A stretch of 64,000 bases of DNA from Corinectria fuckeliana. Taxonomy: Eukaryota > Ascomycota > Sordariomycetes > Hypocreales > Nectriaceae. The position numbers and the translations under genes were made by a program. Where the stretch lies: positions 79,899 through 143,898 of the forward strand of contig WPDH01000024.1 of the NCBI GenBank assembly GCA_019137255.1, read 5' to 3'. Below are positions 1 through 12,005 of this stretch, piece by piece. Positions within the stretch are counted from its first letter, which is position 1, and the number at the start of each line of letters is the position of its first letter. Below the pieces are notes generated by a model, which had not been told where the DNA came from, made no database searches, and saw only the letters and a program-made list of their open reading frames with translations.

Positions 1-1140
1 CAAAGATTGCAGCATTGCTTCCATGTTGGGGAGGGGAAACGTTGGACGGTGCGGTGCAGTGTGGTGTGGTGCGTGTGATGTGCGGGATGATGGGATTGGA
101 GTCGGAGCGAAGGCCGGAGGGGAGACGACCTTTTGATGGGCGAGGGATCCTTGCTCCAGGAGGAGGTGTCTTGGTCTTGGGCAGCGTAGTTGCGACACCT
201 CAGCTTGAGTTGACGGGGGACTATGCGAATAGTCAAGGACGCATCAGCCGGAATGGACCCTACTCCGCTCATCGAAGGCGTGCTCGTCGTCGAGGTGGCC
301 GTCTCGATGCAAGGGGAATCCACGGGTTACTTCTCATTGTTACCTGTCTTGCAACCACGAGAACCCTTGCCTTCGTGTTGGAGTGCGGGGAGGCGGGCGG
401 TTCTCCCGTCCGTCGACGTGATCCGAGACAGCAGCCAAGACACAACGCAACGGAAGAGAAGCGAGGCATCTGCCGACATGGTCCGAGACGGCACGGACGA
501 AGCCACCAACACGACAATTATCCAGCGGCGGAATTGAGACAGTCGATCGATGAAAGAGGGCACCAACGGGACGTGCTGACAGGGCACCATCACAGAAGAA
601 TGTGCTGGGTTGAGTGGCTTGGTGGGCATCCACCCATCTCTCTCTGTGTCTCTTCTCCTCCAAAGGTATTCGTAGGTACGGGATAAGTTGCAGAACGAAG
701 AGACGACAAACCAAGACAAACCCCCGCGTGCATCTAACATCCAGGACTCATCATCTGCGGCCGTGTTCTGTCTCTGTCTCGTCTTGTCTCAGCTGCACTT
801 GCTCGTCCAATCGTCAGGCGGAACAAGGCAAGGTACTTGGTAGATGCCAAGTACGAAAGTACTCGCCACGTAGACAGACCTATTTCATCCGGACTGTTGG
901 CTTCGTGCTCTCGGCTTACATGCAGGTGATATCTGATATCTGACAGCCATCTAGATACCAGGTACCTAGAAGGGGGTGCTCTCCACGGCTTGTAATTCTG
1001 ATCCCATGGCGCCCTGTTGGCTCCTCGCCGACCGACAAGGCTGAGCTGCACCTCAACAGCATCAAGCATCCCCCCACCCCCCCCACCNNCCCCCCCCCCC
1101 CCCCCCCCCCTCGCAACTTTCGTTTCTTCGTCCACCTTGG
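1..1140. other. Non-coding stretch with an unresolved C tract
   Basis: I see no convincing gene here; open frames on both strands look like random low-complexity translations. Near the right side (about 1074-1110) there is a long run of C interrupted by two N. This is a homopolymer the assembly did not resolve, so local length and any reading frame crossing it are unreliable. The stretch lies just upstream of the broken gene that follows and may include its promoter or missing 5' end. Confidence 0.6.
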
Positions 1141-1174
1141 CCCGACAGACGAACGCTCAAACACGGTCGCGAGC

Positions 1175-2753
1175 TTGACGCCCGCCGCATGGGGCTGGAG
1201 GCCTCCTCCTCTCCACTTCGACGAGAGCGGGAGTGAGGCCGAGAAGGCCGGGTGCGGGCCCGAGTCTCGTCCGAAACCTCGCAACCGCCGGTCCCCCCGG
1301 TGCGGCATCTGCCTCGAGCTCTTCAAGGAGCTGCACGACAAGGTCGTTCTCCGTGAGTCCTTTTCCTTTTCTGCCTGCCTACTCAACTCACTCTTGTCCC
1401 GTAGTCGAGGGCGCCGCGGTGACGGACCGCCGCATCAACAGGCGCGGTCTGCTCCAGAACCGGGTTACGCATACCGGCACGAGCGAGAGGGCCGTCTTCC
1501 GCGACCATCCGCCCGCGGCCCGGCTCAAACGGACTGCCTCCGCCCGAGGAGAAGCAGAACCACTACTACGGAGTCCCCAGCGACATCCTCGCGTACTACA
1601 ACGACCCTCCGCCTGTCAAGCTCTGGAGGGTAAGGCGTTTGAGAGCTCACTGGCCCCCGATAGAAGTCCGTTCGTGTGAACTGACCCTCTTCCAGCGGCC
1701 CAGAACCCGTGCGTTGCCAGCGTGGACAAGCCCGTCCTGTGCCCCCTGAAGGACTGCGACAACTCCCTGGCCCGCCCCGAGGCCGCCACGGTGCACTACG
1801 ACTGCCTCCGCAGCCTGTACTGGAAGGGCATCTGCGAGGTCACGAGGATGGACCGCCAGCCGGAGCCGTTCTCGGCCAGGCCGGTGGACAACAGGGCCTT
1901 CATCTTCGTCGACCACGCGAGCTCCCTGGGCGTCCATCTACCCGCACACGGACGGGGCTCCGGGCGTCAAGCTGCCGCCCGGCCTGGCCGAGGACCCGGC
2001 GTACTGGACGTACTTGCCGCTCCCGCCCGGCGAGCAGATACTCCAGGTGATGGTCTAGATCGGGCCGCTGGCCTGGGGCAAAACGGGCGGCGCCGGGCTT
2101 CGTGGTAGGCGTTTCCCCTTTCCCCGCGCAGCATGAAGCGCACGGCTAATAGCCGCAACAGTTCCGGATGAAACAGGCCGGCACCGTCCACGTCGGGTCG
2201 CGACACACGGCGGCCTTTGACCGCATGGTGGTCAACTCCCCGCGCGGCCTCGTCTACAACCGGAACGAGTCTGGCGTCGTCGACTTCATCGCGGCCCAGT
2301 CGCCGGAGCGGCCCCTGGAGGAGCACCCACACTCCGGCCGGGCCGGCAAGCGGCACGTCAAGCCGCGCGTCGTCTCGGAGCAGCACCAGGCCTACCAGGG
2401 CCCGATGGCGCTGTACTCGCAGGCGCCGCTGGCGGGCGCGGTGCGCGTGAGCACGTACTGCGACGACGCCGTCGCGCGTCTTCGACTCCCCGCGGCGCGT
2501 CTGCTGCAGCCGCGGCGACGGCAGCAGCCCGCTGCGGTTCGGCCCGCGCCAGCTGCCGTGGCACGAGAGGTCCCAGGAGGACTGCGGCCCCGGCGCGATA
2601 CACAGCCACGACAGTCGGGGCGCCTGGGAGTGCTGCGGGAGGATGGACGGGATGCTCGAGTTCTGGTCCAGCCCGGCCATGGGCCAGGCGATCCGGGTCG
2701 TGGCCGGCAGAAGGGCGTCGGACAATTGGCAGGCAGAGCTTTCGGGGTTCTGA
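1175..2753 (+). pseudogene. Broken multi-exon gene, unknown function (frame changes plus a stop)
   Basis: Protein-like sequence continues along the plus strand but no single frame carries it. The first part has a zinc-type pair (CGICLELF) followed by a plausible intron at 1350-1402. A second intron lies at about 1630-1695, after which CPLKDCDNSLARPEA is read. A third at about 2105-2161 has a branch-like gctaata and ends in cag. The frame must shift near 1530, near 1937 and near 2480, and a TAG stop interrupts at about 2055. Downstream of the last shift the readable frame ends RASDNWQAELSGF and a TGA at 2751-2753. No in-frame ATG was found at the 5' end. Clustered lesions with preserved splice sites point to a recently decayed gene, but indel errors in this GC-rich sequence would look the same. 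I do not recognise the family. Confidence 0.5.
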
Positions 2754-3701
2754 TGGAGCTCGTGACCCAGCCTGCAGGGGATCTGGACGGGGTCTGTTCA
2801 GTAATTGCAACGATGACGGTCTGTTGTGGGTTGTGATGTACTTCCCCCGGCTAGTGTAGTGCAACTCACAGAGATATACTCTTGACAAGGCCATGGGTGT
2901 TGCGCAGGACATTCCATGGGGTGATGTCGCCGTGGGCATTCTGATTGATGGCCAGCTCTTCAAATGTGCAGTTCAAACTAGCTATCAAGTACACAGCTGA
3001 AGGAGGGAGTGATGGGTAGTGGGTGAGTGGTGATATCTTCGTCTATGGGTATTCCCAGTTTAGAACATCCTGCACGCCCTCGTCGACCAGCGGGTCCTCG
3101 AGGCCTTGGTCAAAGAGGACATGGACACGCCTTTCCGCGCAGTTACGTAGACAGTCAATATGCAGAACGTCAGCGCCACGGTTCGCCTCTCTTCCCTCAA
3201 ACGCCGCTGCGCGTTGAGCTGCCTGCTGACTCGCTTGGCGTACTAGACCTGGGATGTTCCTGGCTAAGCACATGGGAATATCTGGTTAGGCGTGTCATGC
3301 ACTGTGTTTACGTTGAATCCGATAGCTGCTCATCAGTTGCGCCAGTAAAGTCCTCGATCAGTCTGTATTGAGGGGGCGGGATGCCGGTAATGACGGTTAC
3401 CAGAGGTACAGACTAGAAGAGACCCGAAAGAACCCGAAAGAAACCCTGAAGCTAGCAAAGGAGTGACGAAGAAATAGACGGAGGAGCTAAGAAAAGAAAC
3501 ACAACCCAGAACCTGTTAGCCATCCGAACCCAATCCTCCGAGCGCTGCATCTCAGCACCAGGGTTCGCGGGGCCAAAGCCGCTCATGACCCAGAACCACT
3601 CGTTGACCCAGAATCACCTGTTGAGCTGAATCACCCGTTGACCCAATTCCTTCCCTTCTCCATGTCTCGGCGTAACCGTTACTTGCCCTGACCAAGACTA
3701 C
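2754..3701. other. Spacer with faint coding-like traces
   Basis: No intact gene. Around 3060-3260 the plus strand reads NILHALVDQRVLEALVKED and then stops, while the opposite strand is open over the same bases. It may be a worn gene fragment, but nothing identifies it. At about 3598-3650 a short phrase around gttgaccca recurs three times. The right side is probably the 3' region of the minus-strand gene next door. Confidence 0.4.
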
Positions 3702-4985
3702 CTAGAGATCGGAGCCTTCCATCTGAGTAGTCGCCAGAGCAGCCGCGGGAGGGTTGTAGTTCCGGCGGCGGAGGGGATACTCGGACATGAGGATGTCCAC
3801 GGCGTCCTCGCATTCATCGGTGCAGCCGCTGCTGTCGCCCTCGCACATGGGGCACGTGTCGCCGTTGTATCGAAGGATGCCACTGACGTCGTTGTAGCTG
3901 GAGGGGAAGTTTGTTAGCTGCCTGCCACTGCACCGACTTGTGCGGGGGGTTCTGATTCGAAACCTACGTCCATGAAGAGTTGAGTCCTCCGAGGAGCTCG
4001 TGCACGAGAGTGGCGATGCCGAGCTTCTGAGCTGGGGGGAAGTACTCCTCGGTCGGGCGGTGCATGGTGTGGATGTGGGACACCATGAAGTCGAAGCAGT
4101 TGGGTGTGCAGTTCATAAAGAGGAAGAGGATGTCGTTGACTGGGAGTGAATATTCTGTCAGGCCAAGGCGCTTACTCGGGCGATGCATGCGGTAGTGGGA
4201 GGTGAAGGAAAGTACTTACAGAACAGGGGGAGCTCGTTGGCTCGGGATCCCATGACGGCGATGCACTCGTCGAGCATGTCGACGCCGTTGAGCACGCCGA
4301 GGCGGAGGTCGTCGAGGTCGACCTGGGAGATGTAGTCCTCGGGGACGCCGCGCATGAGGAGGACCGTCTTGAGCGCCATGTTGACCATGGAGACGGGCGC
4401 GTTCTCAACCATGGCGACGTGGCAGGCCGCGACGAGGACGACGGCCAGGAGCGACTCGGCGGCGGGGTTCTCCTGCTTGAGGAAGGCGAGGCGCACCATG
4501 CAGGCGGCGAACCAGCTGGCCCAGTCCAGGTCGGCGTTGTAGCCGGGCTCCAGCGTGGTGGGCATGATGAGCTTGTGGACTTCGGTCAGCTCGTAGTGCT
4601 GCACGCGGCTGTCGTGCCAGTCCTGGTCGTTCTGGGGCACCTGGCCGAGGAAGCCGATGGCGAGGCCGGGCCAGCGGAACTCCTGCGCGAGCTCGCGGGC
4701 CGACATTATCTCGCCCTCGTCGCTGACGGGGATCAGGTCCCAGCGCGCCGGGTTGCTGGGCGGGCGGAAGGGCGGGGCGGCTGGGCGGGGGCCCGAGGAG
4801 AAGTTGCGGGTGGGGCCGGAGTAGGGGATGGCGACGCCGTCGGGCCCCACGGGACGGCGCTGGGCGGGCCGCTCGATCCAGAACCGGTTCGGGGCCTCCT
4901 CGCGGTTGTCCTCGGGGACGGCCACGGGGGACGGGGAGTCCTCGACGTTCTCCTGGGAAGGGACGGGGGTATGCACCTGCGTCAT
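3702..4985 (-). CDS. Hypothetical protein, three exons
   Basis: Exons are 4985-4220, 4139-3968 and 3897-3702 on the minus strand, joining in frame to about 377 residues. The introns (80 and 70 bp) start GTAAGT and GTAGGT and end CAG. The ATG at 4985 (MTQVHTPVPSQ) is chosen because the reading upstream contains a plausible 5'-UTR intron (about 5077-5016, GTGAGT...CAG) instead of another in-frame ATG. The first 90 residues are Pro-rich and probably disordered. The middle is helical, with small-residue-rich hydrophobic stretches (LLAVVLVAACHVAMV) that may be buried helices instead of membrane spans. The C-terminal part has a cysteine cluster (CPMCEG, then CTDEC). A stretch LVHELLGGL recalls a metallopeptidase HExxH, but the second His is Gly, so I do not call a peptidase. 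The family is not recognised. Confidence 0.7.
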
Positions 4986-5089
4986 TGTCTCGGTGTTCGT
5001 CGCGGTGATACTAAGCTGAGCTCTCAAACGGGTCGGTCAGTGGGAGGATGGAATTCCAGGGAGATGGCAGTACTCACCAAGGTACGTAG

Positions 5090-8000
5090 TAGTGAAGAGT
5101 GCGCTGTTGCTGGGATCGGGCCCGAGTCAGTGAGGGACAGGACTGGTGTGGGACAGATCCTTACTCGTCAACGGGCGGTGTTGCGAGATGGCTGCAGAGT
5201 TGAGAGCGTAGAAGGACAAGGTGCACTGTGGTGTGAGTGAGCTGAAGACTTGCGACTCGACGAGTTGGATTGCTCGGGTGGAACAAGAGCATGAAGGAAG
5301 GAAGAAGGTCCAGTTTCACAAGGCCGAGGAAGAAGCCCTTCTTAAAGGTTTCGACTCGGCGAGCAGATGCGTACTTCTCTCAATGTCTTTCCTGTTCAGG
5401 CCAGCAAGGAAGAGGGCATTGACGCGGTAAGTAAGCCAAACGGCCAAGATGCGCGAACCGTTTGTCGCGTGCCGTCAATGGCGTTTTCCTCTTTGCGTCT
5501 GCTCCCAAGCCACTCCTGGATTGAGAGACGACAGCACAACAGGGCAAACAAACAAACCAGCAACCAACAATAGCCCCGCCCGTGATTCAGTGGCTTCTGC
5601 AGCCCGGGCGGGTTTTTTTTATCACGTTAGGCGTTAGGCCAACGGGGGCCAAGTATCGTCTGCAATGTGCCGTTTGGATTCGGTGCAACCAACGCGCCCG
5701 TTGGAACGTTCAAGGCAACGCCGCAAACGGAAGAAGAGCCTGATGCGGGTTGGAGTTGCACGGCAGCTGCGGATTGTTAGACCGACTCGCAGCGATTGAC
5801 CAACCTGGAGAATACCTATTCACTATTGTGCCTATTGTAAACAAGGGCGTGCGTGACTTGTCGGATCAACTTGCGTGCGAACGCAGGCTGGGGCTGCGTT
5901 TGTCTCTGCGTTTGCCTTGATTCACTTCGACTCGTTTTGGCAACCTCGGATTCGTCGAAGCCATTGTTTGCTCCTCGCGCCCCCCGTGCAGCTCGTTTCG
6001 CATCCAGCAGGACTCGACTCTCCAGGGCAAAACAGGGAGGGCGTGCGTGCGGGGCAGGCTGCGCGAGCCGTGTTTGTTGTCGTCGCACAGCGAAGCCACC
6101 GAGTAGACCTAGACTAGTTTGACGAATCGCACCCGCGGCCAGGCGCCCAAAGCGGTTCTTTTTCCTTCGTGAGCCAGTGCGTTTGATCACGGGCCGTGTG
6201 TACCTGTGAATAGATACAGATACCTAGATGCATTGCGCGGATACGTACAGGCAGCGCCACGCCGAGGGAGGTCGAGAGTTGACCGCTGTTGTGGCCCTCT
6301 GCCCCTCCGCCTTCCCCTTCCCCCTTCGTTCTTGAGCCAGTTTGCGTCCTATGTGGATGTGGCTCTGTGGGTGTTGGAGTTGGTTGGTCTTGGCTTTGGC
6401 TTTTCCCGCAAGGCACGGCCCGTCGTCGCATCGAAACCGGCGAGAGCGAGATAGGCTTAGTTGTGAGATGGCGAACCACCGACCCGGTCTGAGGCAAGTC
6501 GCAGCCTGACTCGATGCTGACGTAACCGTCACGGCGACGAAAGTGACCCGTCCCATGCCTCATGTCTCAGTCTCAACCTGTTTGCTGTCTCGGCGCGAAA
6601 AGGCCTCGTCCTCGTCCTGCCTGCAGCCCGTTGGCGTGCACCGAGTACTGAGTTTATCTCTCCTTTGTGCCGTCCCCCTTGCTGGAAGAATCCGACCAGT
6701 CAGTCAGTCACCCTGGGTGTGTCAAGATCAAGATGGCCTCCCCCCTCCCCGATCTTGCGTCCGATCGAGATGGCCAAACTGAACCAAGGGCTGCGGCTGA
6801 CGGTTGCAGCTCGTGGCGTACATCTAGTTTCGAGGGCCATCTCCCAAGCAAGACATCGATACAAGCATACAGTCGATGCCTCGCAGGCCGTTCCCACCGC
6901 CGATGCAATGCAGGATGCCGCCCTCGACTCCGTGATCGAGTGAGTGTCTGAGGCCTCGTCGGCGTGACTGGCAAGACGGGAGGCGACACCGGCGAGATGA
7001 ACCAGGCTGCGAGTTACATCCATCACATTGACGAGTAATGTAGCCCATGTAGGCGAAATACCTGCAGTCGTCTCCCTCTCTATCTCTCTCCCCTCGTCTC
7101 GTCATCATCACTATCCGCCAGCCCAGACAGCAGCCAGCCGTCGCCAGCCTCAAACCCACCCAGCTGCAATGCAGTCTCCCGGAAGGCTGGACCCCCCCTC
7201 GACCGAAAAAAGGGCCCTCGAGGATCCCGAGACCATTCTTGGACGCAGCTGAGCCCCCTCCCCAAGATGTTTGTGCCCCCCGGAGATCCCGAGAACACTC
7301 GGGGGGGACCCCGGTTTGCAAACTGTCGCTTGTCTGGACGTGCGCTGGGAAGTTGCAGACGTGCAAAATGAGAGTGACTCGGTTCGGGGGGAAGGGAGGG
7401 AGGAGTTGCTCGTGGCCAAGACACGGGTCGGTTGATGGTGCTTCTCTCTGCTGGCCACAAGTGACGGACGGGTGTTTGCTTTGCTGCAAGGGAAAGCTGC
7501 CGCGGACGGGCCAGCCTTTGCTCGTCTCGTTCTCTGGACGACGAGTCCATCTCGATCAGTTGCATGCCCATCCGCTCTGGCAGAGTGTTTGCCTATCGCT
7601 TCTTTTCGCTGATCGAGGCCCGGCGGTGCATGTACCATAGCGGATTGCGTAGCCGGATTGCATAGGGGAAGCTATCACTTGCAGTCCTCCATGTCGATCG
7701 ATTCATGTCTATCCCCCTGCCTGCGCTGAGGGTCGGTGTCGTTCACGGTCGGGATGCTGAACAGGTCCACGCAAAGGGTACACAAGGGCACTCTCAATTT
7801 AAGCGTCATGGAAGTATCGACTACCTACACCGGGCTGATGCGGATCTACTCTTCCACCGAGCCTTATCCTAGACAAGGGGATTAGTTCTAGTCCAGCTAT
7901 TGTCAGAGAAATAGGAGCAACGCAGTAGACAGTACCCTGTAGTGACCACTCCACAATCCCAATGCCTCGGCGGACATCTTTTCGAGAGGCCATCGACGCA

Positions 8001-8640
8001 CGGAGGAGTGGATGGCCGAACCCCTCGTCCTTGGACATGATGCCACACTTCATCCTGCAAGAAGTATACCATAAGTGGCTAAACCTGAAACAGCTAACAT
8101 ATACAATATTCCTAAATCCATATCTCCTAAAGCTAAACAAGGACCATAGTGAATCACCGCATAACCTCATAAGGAGAACATTAATGTGACAATGGGTCCT
8201 AAAAAGAATAATATTGTATTAGCTTGTGTTGGAGCTACAAGAACAGACTCACCCTCGCCGGGCTCCTCATCCTAGCCTGGTGTCTTGATCGGCCGTCCTA
8301 AACGTCCAGCTAGTCCCATCTAGTCGCGCATCCAAGAGGGAACCAGGCCAAGTTGACTCTCTCCCTCACCTCCCTGTCGGTTTCGCGTCCTTGGCTCCCT
8401 CATCGAGGGGAACAATTGCAACAGCCGGGGTTCAACCCCGAGACTTGTCCATCAGTCATGCCCATCCATTCTTGAGCGTGGGGGAACAGGGAGAAGCAAA
8501 GAGAAAGGTCTGGCATTCTGGTAAAAGTGTGATTAACTAGCTCATCAAACTACGCATCAAAAGTAAGACGTCCAAACCCAATACATGAAACTGCAACTGA
8601 CAGTTGAGAAGCTAGCCAACAGCCTTGATCCTGTCCCTCG
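5090..8640. other. Long intergenic stretch without a supportable gene
   Basis: The many short open frames overlap each other on both strands and have no shared splice logic or recognisable motif. A T-rich run follows cgggcgggt at about 5605-5620. The part near 7800-8220 is locally AT-richer and may be a small worn insertion. The left end contains the presumed promoter and 5'-UTR intron of the minus-strand gene at 3702-4985. Confidence 0.5.
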
Positions 8641-8652
8641 ATACAGCTCCAC

Positions 8653-8716
8653 GATCCCATTCCCTGATCCCGTTCCCTGATCCCGTTCCCTGATTCCGTT
8701 CCCTGATCCCGTCCCA
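8653..8716. repeat. 13-bp minisatellite, about four to five copies
   Basis: The unit ccctgatcccgtt repeats with single-base variants (attcc, gattcc). It lies just beyond the 3' end of the minus-strand gene at 8786-9411. Such arrays are length-variable between isolates. Confidence 0.85.
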
Positions 8717-8785
8717 TGTTCCGCATACCTTGGCGCCCTTGTATAGCCCCCAAGTGAACTCCAAAACACCGCAGATGGCTCCCTC

Positions 8786-9411
8786 TCAGTAGCAGCCAGA
8801 GATTTGCTTGCGGCTCAAGATGGTGTGCGTGTGGTACATGTGGTAGATGAACCTGACGTTTCCAAGGCTGCTCATCTGAATACCCAGATCACTCAGGAGC
8901 AGGAGCTTGTCGGGGTTCCAGAGGATCTCCTTGACGGGCTTGCCATTCTTGACGAGGTTGACGGCGGTCCTCACGTTCATGAGCGGAACGAGAACGACGG
9001 TGTGACCACGCGACGGGACCAGATACGCGTTGTTCTCCAGGCGGAAGGCCTCGGGATCAAGCATCATCCTCCACGGGTCGGTGACGATGGAGTTCCGGCT
9101 GGCGGCCCACTGTTCGAGGACGGGCACCTTTTCGGGGGGAGGGGGGGGATGTGTAAGTTAAGCGGGACACTTCAAGAACAGGTGGGTAAAGTAGCTTGAC
9201 GATGAACAGGTTCACATACCATCATGGCCATGATGGTGTAGCTGAATCTCAGACACGGCAACGCCAGGCCATACGTGCCCATTTCAGGATACTTGTGGAA
9301 GCGGGGGGGAGTGACGACGACCTCGGTGATGGCATCGCGCTGGAGCTCCTTGAGCTGGTGGTCGAAATCGATGAAGCAGTACTTGTCGTCGATGGTCGAG
9401 TAGGGAGGCAT
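8786..9411 (-). CDS. Small hypothetical protein, two exons
   Basis: Exon 1 is 9411-9220 (64 codons, ending IMAMM) and exon 2 is 9127-8786, giving 177 residues. The intron (9219-9128) begins GTATGT and ends AAAAG after a pyrimidine-rich tract, and the frame is kept across it. The protein starts MPPYSTIDDKYCFIDFD and has mixed charged and hydrophobic sequence with no signal peptide or clear membrane segment. The C-terminal half contains VPLMNVRTAVNLVKNG and ends in a His/Tyr-rich tail (YHMYHTHT). I do not recognise the family. The even amino-acid use and clean intron support a real gene. Confidence 0.65.
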
Positions 9412-10170
9412 GTCGGCGGGTCAGGAGGGCAAGGCGTGACGGGATGGAATGGTAATTAGCGAGGAACTCGGTCTTTGCAAAGCTTTGAGGGAGAGCTGCG
9501 GGGGGGAGCAAGATGGGTGAGGGGGCGAGCTCTGTGGGAAGGAGGAGGAGGAGTCGGCAGCAATATGAGCAACTCGGACAGAGGACATGGGCGGCTTCTC
9601 CCAGTGGTTTGCGTCGTACAGAGACTTTCTGCTTGCCTGGCACGACCATCCGCGAGTTACGAGTCCGGGATGCAGGCACACGGCGACCGGATGAAGCTGT
9701 GGGAGATCCTCGACTGGATCGAAGGGGCTGCAACGACAAGACACAGGGCATTGCACAAACAGGAGTGCCTGACTCACCTTTTCCCCCAGGCGGGCCAGGG
9801 CCAGGGTTGGGGTTGGAGGAATTGAGAATTGGGAATTGGGAGCTGGGAACTGGGAACTGGGAAAGTCGGAAAGTCAAACGTCGGAAAGTCAGAAGTCGGC
9901 GGGTGGTTGCAAGCATCAAGCAGCATCCATTGAAGCCGCCGTGGGGACCAGCAGGGAGTTGAGGTGGTTCGATTTGGGGGAAGAGATGGCTTCTTGTTGG
10001 TGTTGCATCTCAGCGAAGACGGTGGATGGGGCGCGCTGCTCGTGTACGGGCGCGTGCATCCGGTTCCGCACGAACGTTGACGAGAGCGTTGCAATGGAGG
10101 GGGAGGAAGATGGGGGGAGAAAGGAGCAAGGGGGCGAGGGAGGGTTGGTTGGTAGAGGGGAGGTAGGTAT
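9412..10170. other. Spacer with G-rich low-complexity sequence
   Basis: Presumed promoter side of the gene at 8786-9411. It has poly-G/A tracts and, at about 9820-9900, repeated short words (gggaactggga, gtcggaaagtc). No gene is supportable. Confidence 0.5.
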
Positions 10171-10254
10171 AGAGGTGAGTAGGTGAGTAGGCATCGAGTA
10201 GGTGGTATTCTTAGGTAGTAGGTGAGTAGGCATCGAGTAGGTGGTACTCTTAGC
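10171..10254. repeat. Direct duplication of a unit of about 38 bp
   Basis: The phrase aggtgagtaggcatcgagta followed by ggtggta and a short tail occurs twice in a row, with one substitution near the end of the unit. It is a simple tandem duplication in non-coding DNA. Confidence 0.8.
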
Positions 10255-10523
10255 ATGTTTGCTTGCCCGCAGGGAATGGAAAAGATGTTGGGTTGTAAGG
10301 ATTTGCTGGGAAATGGACGGGATGCTTGCAGGGGGTTGTATTGCTGCGGCGTGTGTTGTTGCTGTGATGATCCATGCGCCGAGTGTTGGTTGAGATGCTG
10401 CCTACCTATGCTAGATCTGTATGCTGTATTCGTATCATTACAGTATCAGCATCGTACATGCATCACCACCTTGACAGTACAGTATCATGTGCTACCATTT
10501 CAACCGCTGCGTCCATTACACGG

Positions 10524-10601
10524 CATCACAACCTAGCATCACAACCTAGCATCACAACCTAGCATCACAACCTAGCATCACAACCTAGCATCACAACCTA
10601 G
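10524..10601. repeat. 13-bp minisatellite, six perfect copies
   Basis: The unit catcacaacctag is repeated six times without a mismatch, then runs into gtaggtaggtacc and a region of catc/ccatt words up to about 10680. Perfect identity between copies implies recent slippage or expansion. Confidence 0.95.
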
Positions 10602-10885
10602 GTAGGTAGGTACCCATCCATTCATCCATCCATTCATCCATCCTTTCATCCATTCCCATTTCCCATTTCCCATCTCCCATCTCCCTTTCCCCTTCGCCGC
10701 TCCATCCCTGTCTCGTTCAATCACACCACTCAGCCAAATCAGTCACTGCCAACCAGCCAACAATGTGTGCTACCCTTCCCGGCCGGGGATAACAGCTTCC
10801 CTCCAATGGCCGATACACTCGGCACGACCTTTAACGTGGCGTTTTCCCGTCCGTGGCACGCTGCAGCGACCCGAAATGTCCTGTC

Positions 10886-10916
<31 letters not shown>

Positions 10917-12000
10917 ATCAGACCACACCAAGAAGACTGATGCATCATCCTGCCTATCGACCCGTGTTTGCTGCCCGCATCGCATCGGGCTGCAGCAGAC
11001 TGATTGCCACACGGCGCCGACCAGGTCTCAGCAACTGTTCCCTCTCCCGCTTGGACTATGCTTGCTTCGTGGTCCGATTTGCTTCGCAGATGCGCGACGA
11101 CGACGACGACGACGACGCCGGCAGGCAAGTAGATACTTCGTAGCAAGGAAGCAGATATCCGTATGGAGTACATACTCGGTAATAAAATAAACATGTAGGA
11201 TAGTGGGAGGGGAGGGGTAGAATGTCAAGTCACGCATACGTCAGGCACCCAATCAAATCACCATCCACCACCGTCTCCCCAAGTTCCGTATCCGCATTTC
11301 TCCTTTCGAGTCGATGCGTCGGCTGGAGATGCAGCGTGCCGCCCGGCCATTCAATTTCCCTTGCCTCGAAGGCTGCCGCACCGGTTGCTGTTGGCACCCA
11401 TCGGTGCGGGCCGACGGTTCAACTGTCGGTCTGGGGGGGTGGGAGTTCTCGGAGGGGGCTTTTCGGGATTGACGGATAGTCCGCAATGCCCACGTCCTTT
11501 GGCAAGGGAACGGGGAGGAATAGAGTGGCGGAGGGGGAGGGGGAGGGGGGTGTCCTGCGTACGTCCTGTGTGGCTTGGAGGAGCATGTGTGGCTGCGTAG
11601 CTTGGGTAGGTAAGGTAGAGGGGAGGGACCTATCACAAGTTGAACAGCTCTTTGGGAAACATCACCATGGCGTTGGCAAGATGACATAGGCAGTAGACAG
11701 ACAGACGGTACTCAGACAGACAGCACAAGTAGACAGACAGCAGAGTAACTTCAGAGTGTCGGAAAGTTGATTCCATTTGTAAGAGACCGATCGATAGTGT
11801 CGCAACGAGTCACTAAACCCTATAGGTGAACCCATTTCCCCATATACGACCTGTTGACTAGGTGCCGACTGTTGAAGATCCTACTGGCTCAAGCCTTGAC
11901 CTTCAGAATACCACCAACTCCATGCAGCCCATTCCAGCGAGCCCGGGTATCGAGGTCATGCAAATAGACAAGCAAGAAAGCAAGCAAGCAAGAAAGCCAT
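10602..12000. other. Intergenic stretch with microsatellites
   Basis: It contains a (CT)n run at about 10888-10917, a (GAC)n run near 11094-11115 and several cagacagacag words near 11690-11745. Open frames here are translations of these repeats. No gene is supportable. Confidence 0.55.
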
Positions 12001-12005
12001 CCCAC

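Noticed and set aside
4005..4040. Metallopeptidase HExxH in the gene at 3702-4985
   Set aside because: The sequence is HELLG, lacking the second His, and the rest of the protein does not look like a peptidase.
8425..8460. A tRNA T-arm-like word (ggggttcaacccc) that could mark a tRNA or SINE B box
   Set aside because: No acceptor stem, anticodon arm or A box could be found at the right distances on either strand; the stem is a chance palindrome.
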